Positions 37,196 to 47,400 of a DNA stretch of 64,000 nt are shown here, piece by piece. The notes below the pieces were generated by a model. The model was not told where the DNA came from, did not search any database, and worked only from the letters and a program-made list of their open reading frames with translations. How positions within the stretch are numbered: position 1 is the stretch's first letter; each line of letters begins with the position of its first letter. Origin of the DNA: Bordetella parapertussis (GTDB taxonomy: Bacteria; Pseudomonadota; Gammaproteobacteria; Burkholderiales; SG8-41); the NCBI GenBank assembly GCA_945906815.1, contig CAMDRT010000005.1, forward strand, positions 96,185-160,184. Reading direction: 5' to 3'. The position numbers and the translations under genes are program-made.

Positions 37196-37759
37196 ATGCC
37201 TTTGTCACCCCATCAATCCCGCACACCCATCCACACCCGCGCCATCGAATGCAAAGGCTACGAACGCGACGACGGCCTGTGGGATATTGAAGCGCATCTG
37301 GTAGATACCAAAGCCACGGTCCATCCGCGACGCCATGGCCGCGAGCCGCGTCAGCCCGGTGAGCCCGTGCATGATATGTGGATACGCCTTACCATTGATC
37401 TTGACATGTTGATTCACGATGCCGAGGCGAAGACCGATGCGGGCCCGCACCCTACCTGTGGTGATATCACGGTGAATTTCAAGCGACTGGCTGGCGTAAA
37501 AATTGGCCGTGGCTGGCGGCGTGAAGTGGGCCTGCGGCTGGGTGGCGTCAAAGGGTGCACGCATTTGGTGGAGCTGCTGGGGCCGTTGGCCACCACTGCG
37601 TTTCAGGCCACCGGCCGCGCGCGTGACGCGCACCATGCCGGCCGCCCTCTCACAAAAGCGCCGTATCAGCTGAACGGCTGCCATATCTATAGCGATGATG
37701 GGCCGGCAGTGCTGCAACGCTGGCCGCAGTTTTATAGCGGGGCGAAAAAAGCGCTCTGA
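37196..37759 (+). CDS. DUF2889 domain protein
   Basis: 187 residues matching DUF2889: HTRAIECKGYERDDGLWDIEAHLVDTK at the N-terminus, MWIRLTIDLDMLIHDAEAKTDAGPH in the middle, and GCTHLVELLGPLATTAFQA, a pattern often found next to aromatic or acyl-CoA catabolic genes. The ATG follows the DUF1289 stop by 3 bp. No function can be assigned. Confidence 0.82.
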   Translation: MPLSPHQSRTPIHTRAIECKGYERDDGLWDIEAHLVDTKATVHPRRHGREPRQPGEPVHDMWIRLTIDLDMLIHDAEAKTDAGPHPTCGDITVNFKRLAGVKIGRGWRREVGLRLGGVKGCTHLVELLGPLATTAFQATGRARDAHHAGRPLTKAPYQLNGCHIYSDDGPAVLQRWPQFYSGAKKAL

Positions 37760-37807
37760 TTGGTCGCGCCGCGACCGGCTGGCGGCCGCCGTCATCAAAA
37801 CATGCCG

Positions 37808-39028
37808 CTACGCTGGACCGCGTCGTGCATGCCACCAGCGCGCAACCGGCGCCAGTGCGCCGAAGATACCCAGACTGGCGAATGCCAAGCCCCACGCCAG
37901 CGTGCTGCGATTGCCGCCCGCAACATCGAGTACGAGGCCGAACACCAGCGGCGCTATCAGTGCGGCACTGAATCCGGTAAACGAATACACCGCCATCATC
38001 GCGCCGCGCTGATCAGGATGCGCCGAGCCTATCGCGCCTGCGGTTAGCGCAGCGGAGTCACCGAGCATCAGTGCGGTATGCACACACATAAAGGCGAACA
38101 CCGCGTACCACGGCAGGCCGGCGCTGTAGCCCAGCCCGCACGCAAACAAGCCTGATGCAGTCATGAAAATAAAAATGATGCGTTGACGGCCAAAACGCAG
38201 CGCGAGTTCGTTGCCGGTCACGCTCATCAACGGTCCGCACAGATTGATCATGGCAGCGAGGGTCGCTGCACTCATCACCATCAACGTAGCGTCGGGTTGC
38301 AAGGTGACCGAAAACGCCAGAAACGCCACCATCCACGCGCGCTGGCCAAACAGTTCGTAGCTGTGCAGGGCGTAGCCGAATATGTAATAACGCGTGGCGC
38401 GATTGGCAAGCACCGGACGGAAATCCAGCAGCGCGGATGTATGGGCGTGCACCGTATGCGTGCGGCCTTTGGGCATCAGCAGGTTGACCATTAACGCGGC
38501 GACCACCGGCGCCACCGCGCCGAACAGAAATGCGGCTTTCCAGCCCAGCGTGCTGCCCAGATAACCGCAGGCAAATATGGAAACACTGGAGCCGACACCA
38601 AAACACGCTGCGTAAAACGCGGTAGCGCGCGCCTGCGCCGTGCCTTGCAGATGATCGGTCAGCGTTTTCAAGCCCGGCATGTAAGTGCCGCCCAGCCCCG
38701 CGCCGATCAGAAACTGGCACACCAGCGCCGTCCACAAGCCTTGCGCGAACCCATAAAAACTCAGCGCGCCCAACGCCGATAGCAAACACGCCCAGAGGTA
38801 AATGCGCCGCGAGTCGATGCGGTCCGTGAGCGCCGACAGTACCGGCACCGCAGTCATGTAGCCGGCGAAGGCGATACCGCCGATCAGCCCCGCTTCGGAA
38901 TTCGACAGATGCCACTCACGCTGAAACTGCGGCAACAGCGTGGTGTATGCGGCGAAGCCGCTCATGCTGAACGACTCGGCCACGCACATGATCGCGGTCA
39001 TGGCAACCGCCGAGCGCGGCGCAGCCAC
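37808..39028 (-). CDS. Major facilitator superfamily transporter
   Basis: 12-helix carrier of 406 residues. MFS motif A-like sequence is weak (LSALTDRIDSRRIYLWACLL); the middle loop is long and hydrophilic (MPKGRTHTVHAHTSALLDFRPV). AYTTLLPQFQREWHLSNSEAGLIGGIAFAGY is typical of CynX/YbfB-like carriers. Its substrate is unknown. It is transcribed with the GDSL esterase gene, whose stop lies 2 bp before its start. Confidence 0.85.
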   Translation of the reverse strand: MAAPRSAVAMTAIMCVAESFSMSGFAAYTTLLPQFQREWHLSNSEAGLIGGIAFAGYMTAVPVLSALTDRIDSRRIYLWACLLSALGALSFYGFAQGLWTALVCQFLIGAGLGGTYMPGLKTLTDHLQGTAQARATAFYAACFGVGSSVSIFACGYLGSTLGWKAAFLFGAVAPVVAALMVNLLMPKGRTHTVHAHTSALLDFRPVLANRATRYYIFGYALHSYELFGQRAWMVAFLAFSVTLQPDATLMVMSAATLAAMINLCGPLMSVTGNELALRFGRQRIIFIFMTASGLFACGLGYSAGLPWYAVFAFMCVHTALMLGDSAALTAGAIGSAHPDQRGAMMAVYSFTGFSAALIAPLVFGLVLDVAGGNRSTLAWGLAFASLGIFGALAPVARWWHARRGPA

Positions 39029-39029
39029 C

Positions 39030-39653
39030 TTAGAGCGCGCCCGCTTTTTTCAGCAGCGCGGCGATCGCTTCCGCCATGCGCCGATAGCCCTTGGCATTGG
39101 GATGAATGGCGTCGGATTTCTGGTCGCGCTGATACAGTATATCGGTGATGATTTTGCCTTCGTAGGGTATGCCGAACTCCAGCGCGATGGCCTCGAAGAA
39201 CGGTGGCGCACGGGTTACCAGCGCAGGCTGGGGTACGCCCACCAGCACGACACCGATGCCCTGCGCCTGGATGGTTTTGATGATGCTGCGCAAATTGGTC
39301 TGGGTTTGGCCTTCATCCATCTTGCGCAGCATATCGTTGCCACCCAGGCACACGATCATCAATGCGGGTTGGTGCGTATCGATGACCTGCTGCAGGCGCG
39401 CGAGTCCGCCCGCGGTGACTTCGCCGGGGACGCCCGCGCGCACGACGTTGCGCGCAATCAACTGCGCCAACACCAGCGGATAACTTTCCGCTTCAGTAGC
39501 GCCGGTACCGAAAGTCAGGCTGTCGCCGAAGGCAACAATCACCGCGGTGGGCGCGAGTTTGCTTAGTTTGGGGACGCTGGGGGCGCAGCCTGCGGCCAGC
39601 ACCAGCCACAGCAAGGCAATAATATAACGGTAGGGTTTTAAGGATATTTTCAT
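39030..39653 (-). CDS. GDSL-family arylesterase/lysophospholipase (TesA-like), probable lipoprotein
   Basis: SGNH hydrolase of 207 residues. Block I is VAFGDSLTFGTGATE with the catalytic Ser, block III is VCLGGNDMLRK, and block V is DAIHPNAKGYRRMAE with Asp and His. The N-terminus MKISLKPYRYIIALLWLVLAAGC contains a lipobox (LAAGC), so it is predicted to be lipid-anchored in the envelope. It overlaps the upstream oxidoreductase stop by 4 bp. Confidence 0.9.
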   Translation of the reverse strand: MKISLKPYRYIIALLWLVLAAGCAPSVPKLSKLAPTAVIVAFGDSLTFGTGATEAESYPLVLAQLIARNVVRAGVPGEVTAGGLARLQQVIDTHQPALMIVCLGGNDMLRKMDEGQTQTNLRSIIKTIQAQGIGVVLVGVPQPALVTRAPPFFEAIALEFGIPYEGKIITDILYQRDQKSDAIHPNAKGYRRMAEAIAALLKKAGAL

Positions 39654-41269
39654 GACTTATTTCGCGCCCGCCCACGCTTGAAGTCACGCACGATTTCACG
39701 CGCGGCGTTATGCCCAGGCGCACCACTGACACCGCCGCCCGGATGGGTGCCGGCGCTGCACATATACAAGCCCGCCACCGGCCCACGGTAAGCACCGTTG
39801 CCCAGCAACGGACGCGCGCTCCACAATTGATCGAGCGTCAAAGCGCCATGAAAAATGTCGCCGCCGACAAGGCCAAAGCGCTTTTCCAGATCTGGCGGCG
39901 ACAACATCATGCGACCCAGCACACTCGCCTTGAAGTTGGGCGCGTACTGCGTGACCGTGTCAATGATCAGGTCCGCGACCGGCTCGCGTATCCCCTGCCA
40001 ATCGAGATGATCCGGCAACTGCGGGTTAAAGTGCTGGCAGAACAAACTCGCAACGTGAGCTCCCGGTGGCGCGAGACTGTCGTCCACCGTGGAGGGAATC
40101 AAAATTTCTATTACCGGTTTGCGCGAACAGCCGTACGTGCGTGCATCGAAATACGCCTGTTCCATGTAGTGCAGCGAGGGCGCGATAATGATGCCCGACT
40201 TGTGATGATCACCCGCTGGCTTGCCCGGCATACAGGTGAAGTTCGGCAGCTCGGACAACGCCACGTTCATGCGAAACGTACCCGATACGCATTTATAGTT
40301 GCGCATGCGGCGCAGAAAATCTTCATCCAGTACGTGATGCGGTATGAGCTGGGTGTAGAGTAGCTTCGGATTGACGCCCGACACCACGCAGCGGCTTTCG
40401 ATCATGCGGCCATCGGCGAGCTGCACGCCTTGCACGCCGCGAATGTCGGCGCACACCTGCGCCACTTCACAGCCAGTGGTGATTTCAACGCCGCGGCGCT
40501 CGGCTTCTTTGCGCATCGCCTGGGTAATCGCACCCATGCCGCCGATGGCGTGGCCCCACGCGCCGCGCTGTCCGTTGACCTCGCCGATCACGTGATGCAG
40601 CAATACATACGCTGACCCTGGCGTGTAGGGACTGGCGAAATGCCCGACGATGGCGTCAAAACCAAACGCTGCCTTGAGCGGGTCGGATTCGAACCACGCA
40701 TCGAGCACGTCACCCGCGCTTTTGGTGAAAAAATCCAGCACGTTGCGGCGCTCGGCCATGTTGAGCTTGCGCAGGCGCTGTGCGGTTTTGAGGGCGGCAA
40801 GAAAATCGCCCAAACCGCCGCCGGCATTCGGCGGTGTCTCCAGCAGCATCTCGCGCACCACATCGGCAGCTTGATCGAGCGTCCGATAATAATCGGGCAG
40901 GCGTTGCGCATCGCGCTTGGAAAAGCGCGCCGCCTCGGCCTGTGTCTGAGCGCTGGTGCGGCCGATCTGAAAATACTTGTTATCCGGCAAAGGCAGGAAG
41001 TTGGAGAGCGGCCGTTCGACGATGCGCAAACCATGTTCCGCGAGCTTAAGATCGGCGATCACTTTGGGATGGAGCAGGCTCACCGTGTAGGCCGCGGTGG
41101 AGTTGCGAAATCCCGGATGAAATTCCTCGGTTACCGCGGCGCCGCCCACTTCGCTGTGACGCTCGAGTATGCGCACTTTTAATCCCGCTGCGGCGAGATA
41201 ACACGCACAGGTGAGGCCATTGTGGCCGCCACCGATGATTACGGCATCGTATCGGAAATCAATGGACAT
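39650..41269 (-). CDS. FAD-dependent oxidoreductase of the phytoene-dehydrogenase/PYROXD2 type
   Basis: Flavoprotein of 539 residues. The start at 41269 gives MSIDFRYDAVIIGGGHNGLT with the FAD Rossmann motif GGGHNGL, followed by RILERHSEVGGAAVTEEF. The C-terminal FAD block MCSAGTHPGGGVSGAPGHNAAREI is the amine-oxidase/phytoene-desaturase signature. No carotenoid synthase is nearby, so carotenoid chemistry is not implied. It is upstream of, and overlaps by 4 bp with, the GDSL esterase gene, making a three-gene unit with the MFS carrier. Confidence 0.85.
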   Translation of the reverse strand: MSIDFRYDAVIIGGGHNGLTCACYLAAAGLKVRILERHSEVGGAAVTEEFHPGFRNSTAAYTVSLLHPKVIADLKLAEHGLRIVERPLSNFLPLPDNKYFQIGRTSAQTQAEAARFSKRDAQRLPDYYRTLDQAADVVREMLLETPPNAGGGLGDFLAALKTAQRLRKLNMAERRNVLDFFTKSAGDVLDAWFESDPLKAAFGFDAIVGHFASPYTPGSAYVLLHHVIGEVNGQRGAWGHAIGGMGAITQAMRKEAERRGVEITTGCEVAQVCADIRGVQGVQLADGRMIESRCVVSGVNPKLLYTQLIPHHVLDEDFLRRMRNYKCVSGTFRMNVALSELPNFTCMPGKPAGDHHKSGIIIAPSLHYMEQAYFDARTYGCSRKPVIEILIPSTVDDSLAPPGAHVASLFCQHFNPQLPDHLDWQGIREPVADLIIDTVTQYAPNFKASVLGRMMLSPPDLEKRFGLVGGDIFHGALTLDQLWSARPLLGNGAYRGPVAGLYMCSAGTHPGGGVSGAPGHNAAREIVRDFKRGRARNKS

Positions 41270-41346
41270 CGGCGCTTCGCTAAAAGCCGTTATTATGGCG
41301 GCTTGCGCGCGCGGCGGCCAGTGCCAACGATACGCCATACGCCAGC

Positions 41347-41379
41347 AAAAAAACCGGCGCAACGTTTCTGTTGCGCCGG
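41347..41379 (-). terminator. Rho-independent terminator of the giant adhesin gene
   Basis: On the minus strand, CCGGCGCAAC and GTTGCGCCGG form a perfect 10-bp stem with a 6-nt loop, followed by seven T residues (complement of 41347-41353). It is 30 bp after the adhesin stop. Confidence 0.92.
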
Positions 41380-41408
41380 GTTATTTGATTGCCTAATGCT
41401 GACCGAGA

Positions 41409-44400
41409 TTAGTCGGTGAGCAGTTTGTTGTTGGCCAACAGGTTGGCGATCACCCCTGCGCTGTCGGCAGGATTACTGCCGGCCAGTTGCGCCATCGTTA
41501 CGCCCTGCAGCACGATCTTCTGATCCATTTGTCCCGCAATCCCGGTCGATTGCACCGACAGCGTTACGTCGGCGCCGGTCTGTGCGAACGTCAGGTAAGA
41601 ACTCAAATTACCCGCGTTTTCACCTTGCAGCAGATCGCTCAGATTCAGCACGTCCTTGTTGGCCGTGGCCGTGTCCGGGTTGAAGTCGCGAATGGTATCC
41701 ACCGCAGGTAAGGCTGCGCTTCCCTTGTCGGCATTGTTAAACACGAAGGTATCCGCGCCACTGCCGCCGTTCAGGATATCGTTGCCGGCACCGCCAATAA
41801 TAATGTCATTGCCTTCCTGACCGTAGACCGTGTCGTTGCCTGCACCCGCAGTAAGGGTGTCGTGGCCACCGGCACGCGTGGCACCACCCGTGCCGACAGA
41901 CTCCACCGCCAGCTCAGCGCTGTGTGTGCGGATGTAGTTCAGCGTGTCCGCGCGCGTCCAGCCCGAGCTTCCCGTTTCGAGCCGCTCAAATACTTCCCAT
42001 CCGGCGCCCGTCGGCAAACCCAATGCCCTGGCTGCCCCCAGCACATCGGTATTAACCGTATCACCATACAGGATGTCATTGCCGGCGCCGCCGGTGAGTA
42101 CGTCATTACCCACGGCGGAGAGCGTCACGTTCGACGTGAGGCTGGTAAGCAACGTGTTTTTGAGTTCCAGCGGATTCAGGGTGTTGGTCGCGCCCGGGTC
42201 GGTAAATGTAGGCGCACCTTCAACCGCGGTCATAACATCTATCGGCTCAAATGGCACCAACGGGTCATCCTCAGGCAGACCCATACCAATAGCTTGTATT
42301 TGTCCAAAGAGGCGTTCGATTTCCCCTATCTCGCTAACAGTGTCGATACCGGCAGGATTATTCGTGGCGGCAGTGGCGGTACCAGTGAGGTGTTGCATGG
42401 CTTCCTCCGCATTCAAGCCACCCCCCGCTGATGCATTGTTGGAGTTCCCCGTCAACGCGGTATTCGGTCCCCCATCCGAAACAAATACGGCCTGATTGAT
42501 TACATCGGCACCAGTAAGCAGGTTGTTAGTGCCATTCACCCATCCAAGCGCATCATTCAGACTGGCTTCATAGTTGGTCCAGCCGTTATCGTTAGTATTC
42601 AGCCCATTTACATAAGTGGTGGCGGCCGCAAGCTGAGCAGTGTCCACCGCCCCATTTTCTACTAAATTAAAGGTTCCGCTGCCCTTGAGGCCAGTGGCAA
42701 AGTCATTCATGTGCACACGAACGTTTTCCGCACCACTGTTCGCCAGTGCGGTGAGTGCGTCCAATACGCCAGCCTGGAGTCCAGCCAAGCGGGTTAACCC
42801 GCCAGTGCCAAATTGCTCCATCATGCTACCCGAGGTATCGAGCATCAGGATCACGTTGGTGTTCTTGCCTTGCAGTTGACCACCACCAATGTCACCGATC
42901 AGCATATCGCTGGCACTGGAGCCAGCAATTTCGCCGGTGACGGCACCTGCCGGATCCACTTTGTGCGGCGTGGCTTGGCCGGTCTGATCGTTCACGTTTT
43001 GCCCTACCACCAGCACCGGGGCTATCACATTGACCGTCAGATTGGCGTTGGCCGTGTCGCCATCGCGGTCGGTCAGTGTGAATCCGATAGTTTCCACCGT
43101 CGCGCCCGTGGGGTTGACCGGCGGCGTGTAAACATACACGCCATCGTCCATGTCGACCACAATCGTGCCGTTATTACTGGTGGTGACCGTCCACTGGTTG
43201 GTGAGGGTATCAAATTGTCCGGTTACCGTAGGTCCGGTCGCGGTGTCGGTTTTCTGATCGTAGATGTAAGTCTGGCCATCCACAGTGAGCACCTGCACCC
43301 AACCGTTGTCCGCGCCGAAGCCGGCATCCGGGTTCGGATCGGTAAGCAGGCTGCCGATAACCGGCGGCGCCTGAACGGTGGATAGTAACGTCTGAGTGAG
43401 CTGGCTGAAGTCGGACACGATAATTGCATTCGTATCTACGCTGGTGACGCCGTTGTAGGCAATCGGGTTTAGCGCAGCTGCATTAACGTCTGGCCCCATA
43501 CCGAGCGAATACGCCGTTATTTCCTCGCCCGCATTGTTGCCAGCAGCCGCATCGCCTTTCAGGAAGTTTTGCCATGCCGTCTCTTCGGTACCGCTCATGC
43601 CCGCGCTGCCGTACGGTTTATTGGGCATACCGTCAGACAAGAAGTACAACACGTCTTTGGCGTTTGGCAATAGGCCAGTCATGTTAGTGGTGTTGTAGCC
43701 GAGCTTGGCTGCGGCGATACCCGCATCGTAATTTGTGTAGCCGCTTGCGGTTAAGCCATTAATGGTGCTGATCGCAGAGCCGGCATCCTGCCAGTACGTT
43801 GCAACGCCCAAGCCGGTACTGAACGTAACCACCGTTACCTTCACCGAACCTAAAGCGGCATACTCGTTAATCAGCGACTGCGCCGAAATCTGCTCCATTT
43901 CTAGCCGCGTATAAAAACCACCGTTCGGTTTGGCCACGGTCGTAAGAGTGCCCATGCTGCCCGAGACGTCAAAAATCAGAGTCAGGTTGGTAATCGCACT
44001 CGCATCAGCCGTGGTGGACTTGGTGATGTCTACCGCAATCGGGATGTCGTCCTGCACTTTGATGTTCAGGCTCGCACCAGTAGTACCGCCCAGCGTGATC
44101 TTGTCGCCATCCTTATCGGTGTAGGTGAGCAGGCCGCCAAAGTTGATATTGAGTGCGTTTTCGGCATTATCAAACTCGCCGTTCGAACCTGCTGGCGTCG
44201 CATTCAACGTCGGGTGATCCAGATGCGCTGTCAGCGTAAAGTTGTATGCACCCTCGCTATCCACGGTCAATGTGAACACATCTGCCGCGCCTGCCTTGGC
44301 TGTCACCGTTGAACCCAAAATTGAGTAGGTCAGCTCCGTGCCATCGGAAGTCAGTGTTTGGCCAATAGCCGCCTTAATCTGCGCGGAAGTGAGTGCGCTA

Positions 44401-47400
44401 TTGAGCGAGAACGCACCTGGCTCGTCAGCACCCACCGATACAAGGCTCGCCACTGAACCAGTTGCCGTCAACGCACCGCCACCGTTAACTTCCGTCGGAC
44501 GGCTAGCATCCACTGAGTGGTTGTCAAGGCCGTCTTCATCAACATTGCCGGTAACGTTGCCCAGGTTTGCTACGGGGATGTCGTCCTGCACGGTGATCGC
44601 AAAGTCGCCCGCCAGCAGCGGTTTGACGGTGTCACCATCGGCATCCGTGCCGATGATCAGGCCAGAGAAGTCGAGGCCCGTGACACTGCCCCCACCCACT
44701 GTGCGCAACGCCGAATTCTCGTTACCACCGGCCACGTGATCCAGTTGGTCTTTCAGATCAAACGCCCAGCCGCCGTTCGCGCCTACCGACAAGGTGAACA
44801 CCATGCGCCCACCAGCCGTGGCTGTCAGCAGGTCATTGGCGGCGTTCACCGTATAGGTGACTGCTTCGCCTTTCGAGAGCAACGCTGGCAGTCCGCTGGT
44901 GTCACCCGACAGGCTGGTCGTGAGTGCTTCGTCCGCACCGACCGAGAACAGCGCTGTCAATGATCCGGCCGCACCACTCGCTTCGTCGTCGCTGTTGCTG
45001 TCCCCCGCCGCAGCTTTGTTGCCCGTGGACAGGTCGCCCGTGGCCGCACCCGCCATGCCGTCTTCTTCCACCGTCGCGGTCACCGGCGCCGCACCAGGAG
45101 CACGCGTCGGTATGTCGTCGCGCACTTGCACCGCAAACGCGCCCGCAGCCAGGCCCGGCAGTGTGTCGCCGTCTTTGTCCGTCGCTTTGATAAAGTCCGA
45201 CAGGTCCAGTGCGTTGGTCAGCAGGTTCTCACCTGCGCCCGTGGCGTGGTCTATCTGGTCTTTCAACTCAAATCTGTAGGAGCCGTCGGTACCCACCGTC
45301 AGGGTGAATACGTCACGATCGGCGCCACCAAAGCCGGCCACGCCGTCTACGTCTACGTAGCCGTGCAGTGTGGTGCCGTCCGATACGATCAGTACGTCTG
45401 CGCCCTTGGAGTCAAGACCGGAGTTCACCGGCGTTGCCACTACGTTCAATCCAAAGCGCGGTTCTTCGTCCGCACCCACGGACACCAGTCCGCTCAGTGC
45501 GCCCGCACCACCTGTGGCTACCGCTGAACCCGTGCCCGTGGTCTCGCCCGTACGCCCCGCGTCCGCGTTGGCCGTGGGCAGTCCGTCTTCGTCTACCGCC
45601 GCTACTACCGGCACGAAGTTGGTCTTCATGGTCGGTATGTCGTCGCGCACTTGCACCGCAAACGCGCCCGCAGCCAGGCCCGGCAGTGTGTCACCGTCTT
45701 TGTCCGTCGCTTTGATAAAGCCTGACAGGTCCAGTGCGTTGGTCAGCAGGTTCTCACCCGCGCCCGTGGCGTGGTCTATCTGGTCTTTCAACTCAAATCT
45801 GTAGGAGCCGTCGGCACCCACCGTCAGGGTGAATACGTCACGATCCCCGGCACCAAAGCCCGCCACGCCGTCGACGTCTACGTAGCCGTGCAGTGTGGTG
45901 CCGTCCGATACGATCAGTACGTCTGCGCCCTTGGAGTCAAGACCGGAGTTCACCGGCGTTGCCACAGCGTTCAATCCAAAGCTCGGCTCTTCGTCCGCAC
46001 CCACGGACACCAGTCCGCTCAGTGCGCCCGCACCACCTGTGGCTACCGCTGAACCCGTGCCCGTGGTCTCGCCCGTACGCCCCGCATCCGCATTGCCCGT
46101 GGGCAGTCCGTCTTCGTCTACCGCCGCTACTACCGGCACGAAGTTGGTTTTCATGGTCGGTATGTCGTCTTGTACACGAATAGCAAAATTGCCTACGCCG
46201 AGCGGCTCTGCCGTGTCACCGTCCGCGTCTGTGATCTGGATCAGTTTTGAAAAATCTATATTAGGCGCACTAGTAGTGCCAGCCACGTTAGTGCGCAGCG
46301 CGTCGTTCTCACCACCCTCGGCCACGTGATCCAACTGGTCTTTCAGATCAAACGCCCAGCTGCCGTTGGTGTTCACCGTCAGGGTGAATACCGCACGGCC
46401 ACCAGCCGTGGCCATCAGGGTATCGGCAACATTGTCAGCGTTGGTATCACTCGTCGCATACGTGACCGCTTCCCCATTCGAGAACAGCGTCGGCAGATCA
46501 TTGGCATCAAGCTTCAGGGCAAACGTCGGCGGCGTATCCGCGCCCGTTTTAACCAACGTCAGCAAAGAACCCGCTATGGTGGAGTTGGTTTCGTCGTCAC
46601 TGTTGATGTCGCCCGGCTCTTTGTTGCCAGTGGACCGGTCATCCGGCAATCCCGACATGCCGTCTTCTTCCACTGCCGCAACGATAGGAACCACATTATC
46701 GGCAATGCTAGGCACATCGTCTTTGACGTTGACTGTAATCGTCGCGGTACTGGTATTGCCATTGGCGTCGGTGGTGGCTACCGTGAAGCTCTCAACACCG
46801 TTAACGGTGTTAGCGCCTTGAAACGCACCGCTATGCATCGGCGAGGTCAGCGTGTAGGTAAACGAACCGTCTGCATTCACATGCAGCGTACCATGGGCGC
46901 CGGTCTGATCCTGCTGCGCGCCAGTAACGACGGTGATGCCAGCGGGGAGGCCCAGATTGCCATTGCCAATCTCGTTCGTACTGCCGGGATTGCTGCCTGT
47001 CGCCAGTGCTGCTTCGTCCACCGTCACCGTACCGGCGGCCGGTAGCGGGCCGATCGGATTTACGTTGATGGTCAGCGTTGTGGTGGACAGGTCGCCATCG
47101 CCGTCCTTGATGGTGTAGACGAAGGTATCCGAGCCGTTCACATTGGGATTGGCTGTGTAGGTGTAGCTGCCGTCCGCACTCAGGGTCAGCGTACCAAGCG
47201 CACCTGCTATCGCTGTACCAGTGCCAGTCGATACTGGCGCGCTGGTGTCGTTACCCGCTTTAACACCCACAACACCGCCTGCGGCATCTTTGCTATCCGC
47301 ACCAAAAACATCATTAGATTGAACGCCTTGCGTTGCGCTCGCCGTGAGTGTTTGACCTGACGCTACTGTGCCTAGATCAAAGTGAGCAGTCGGCACGTCA

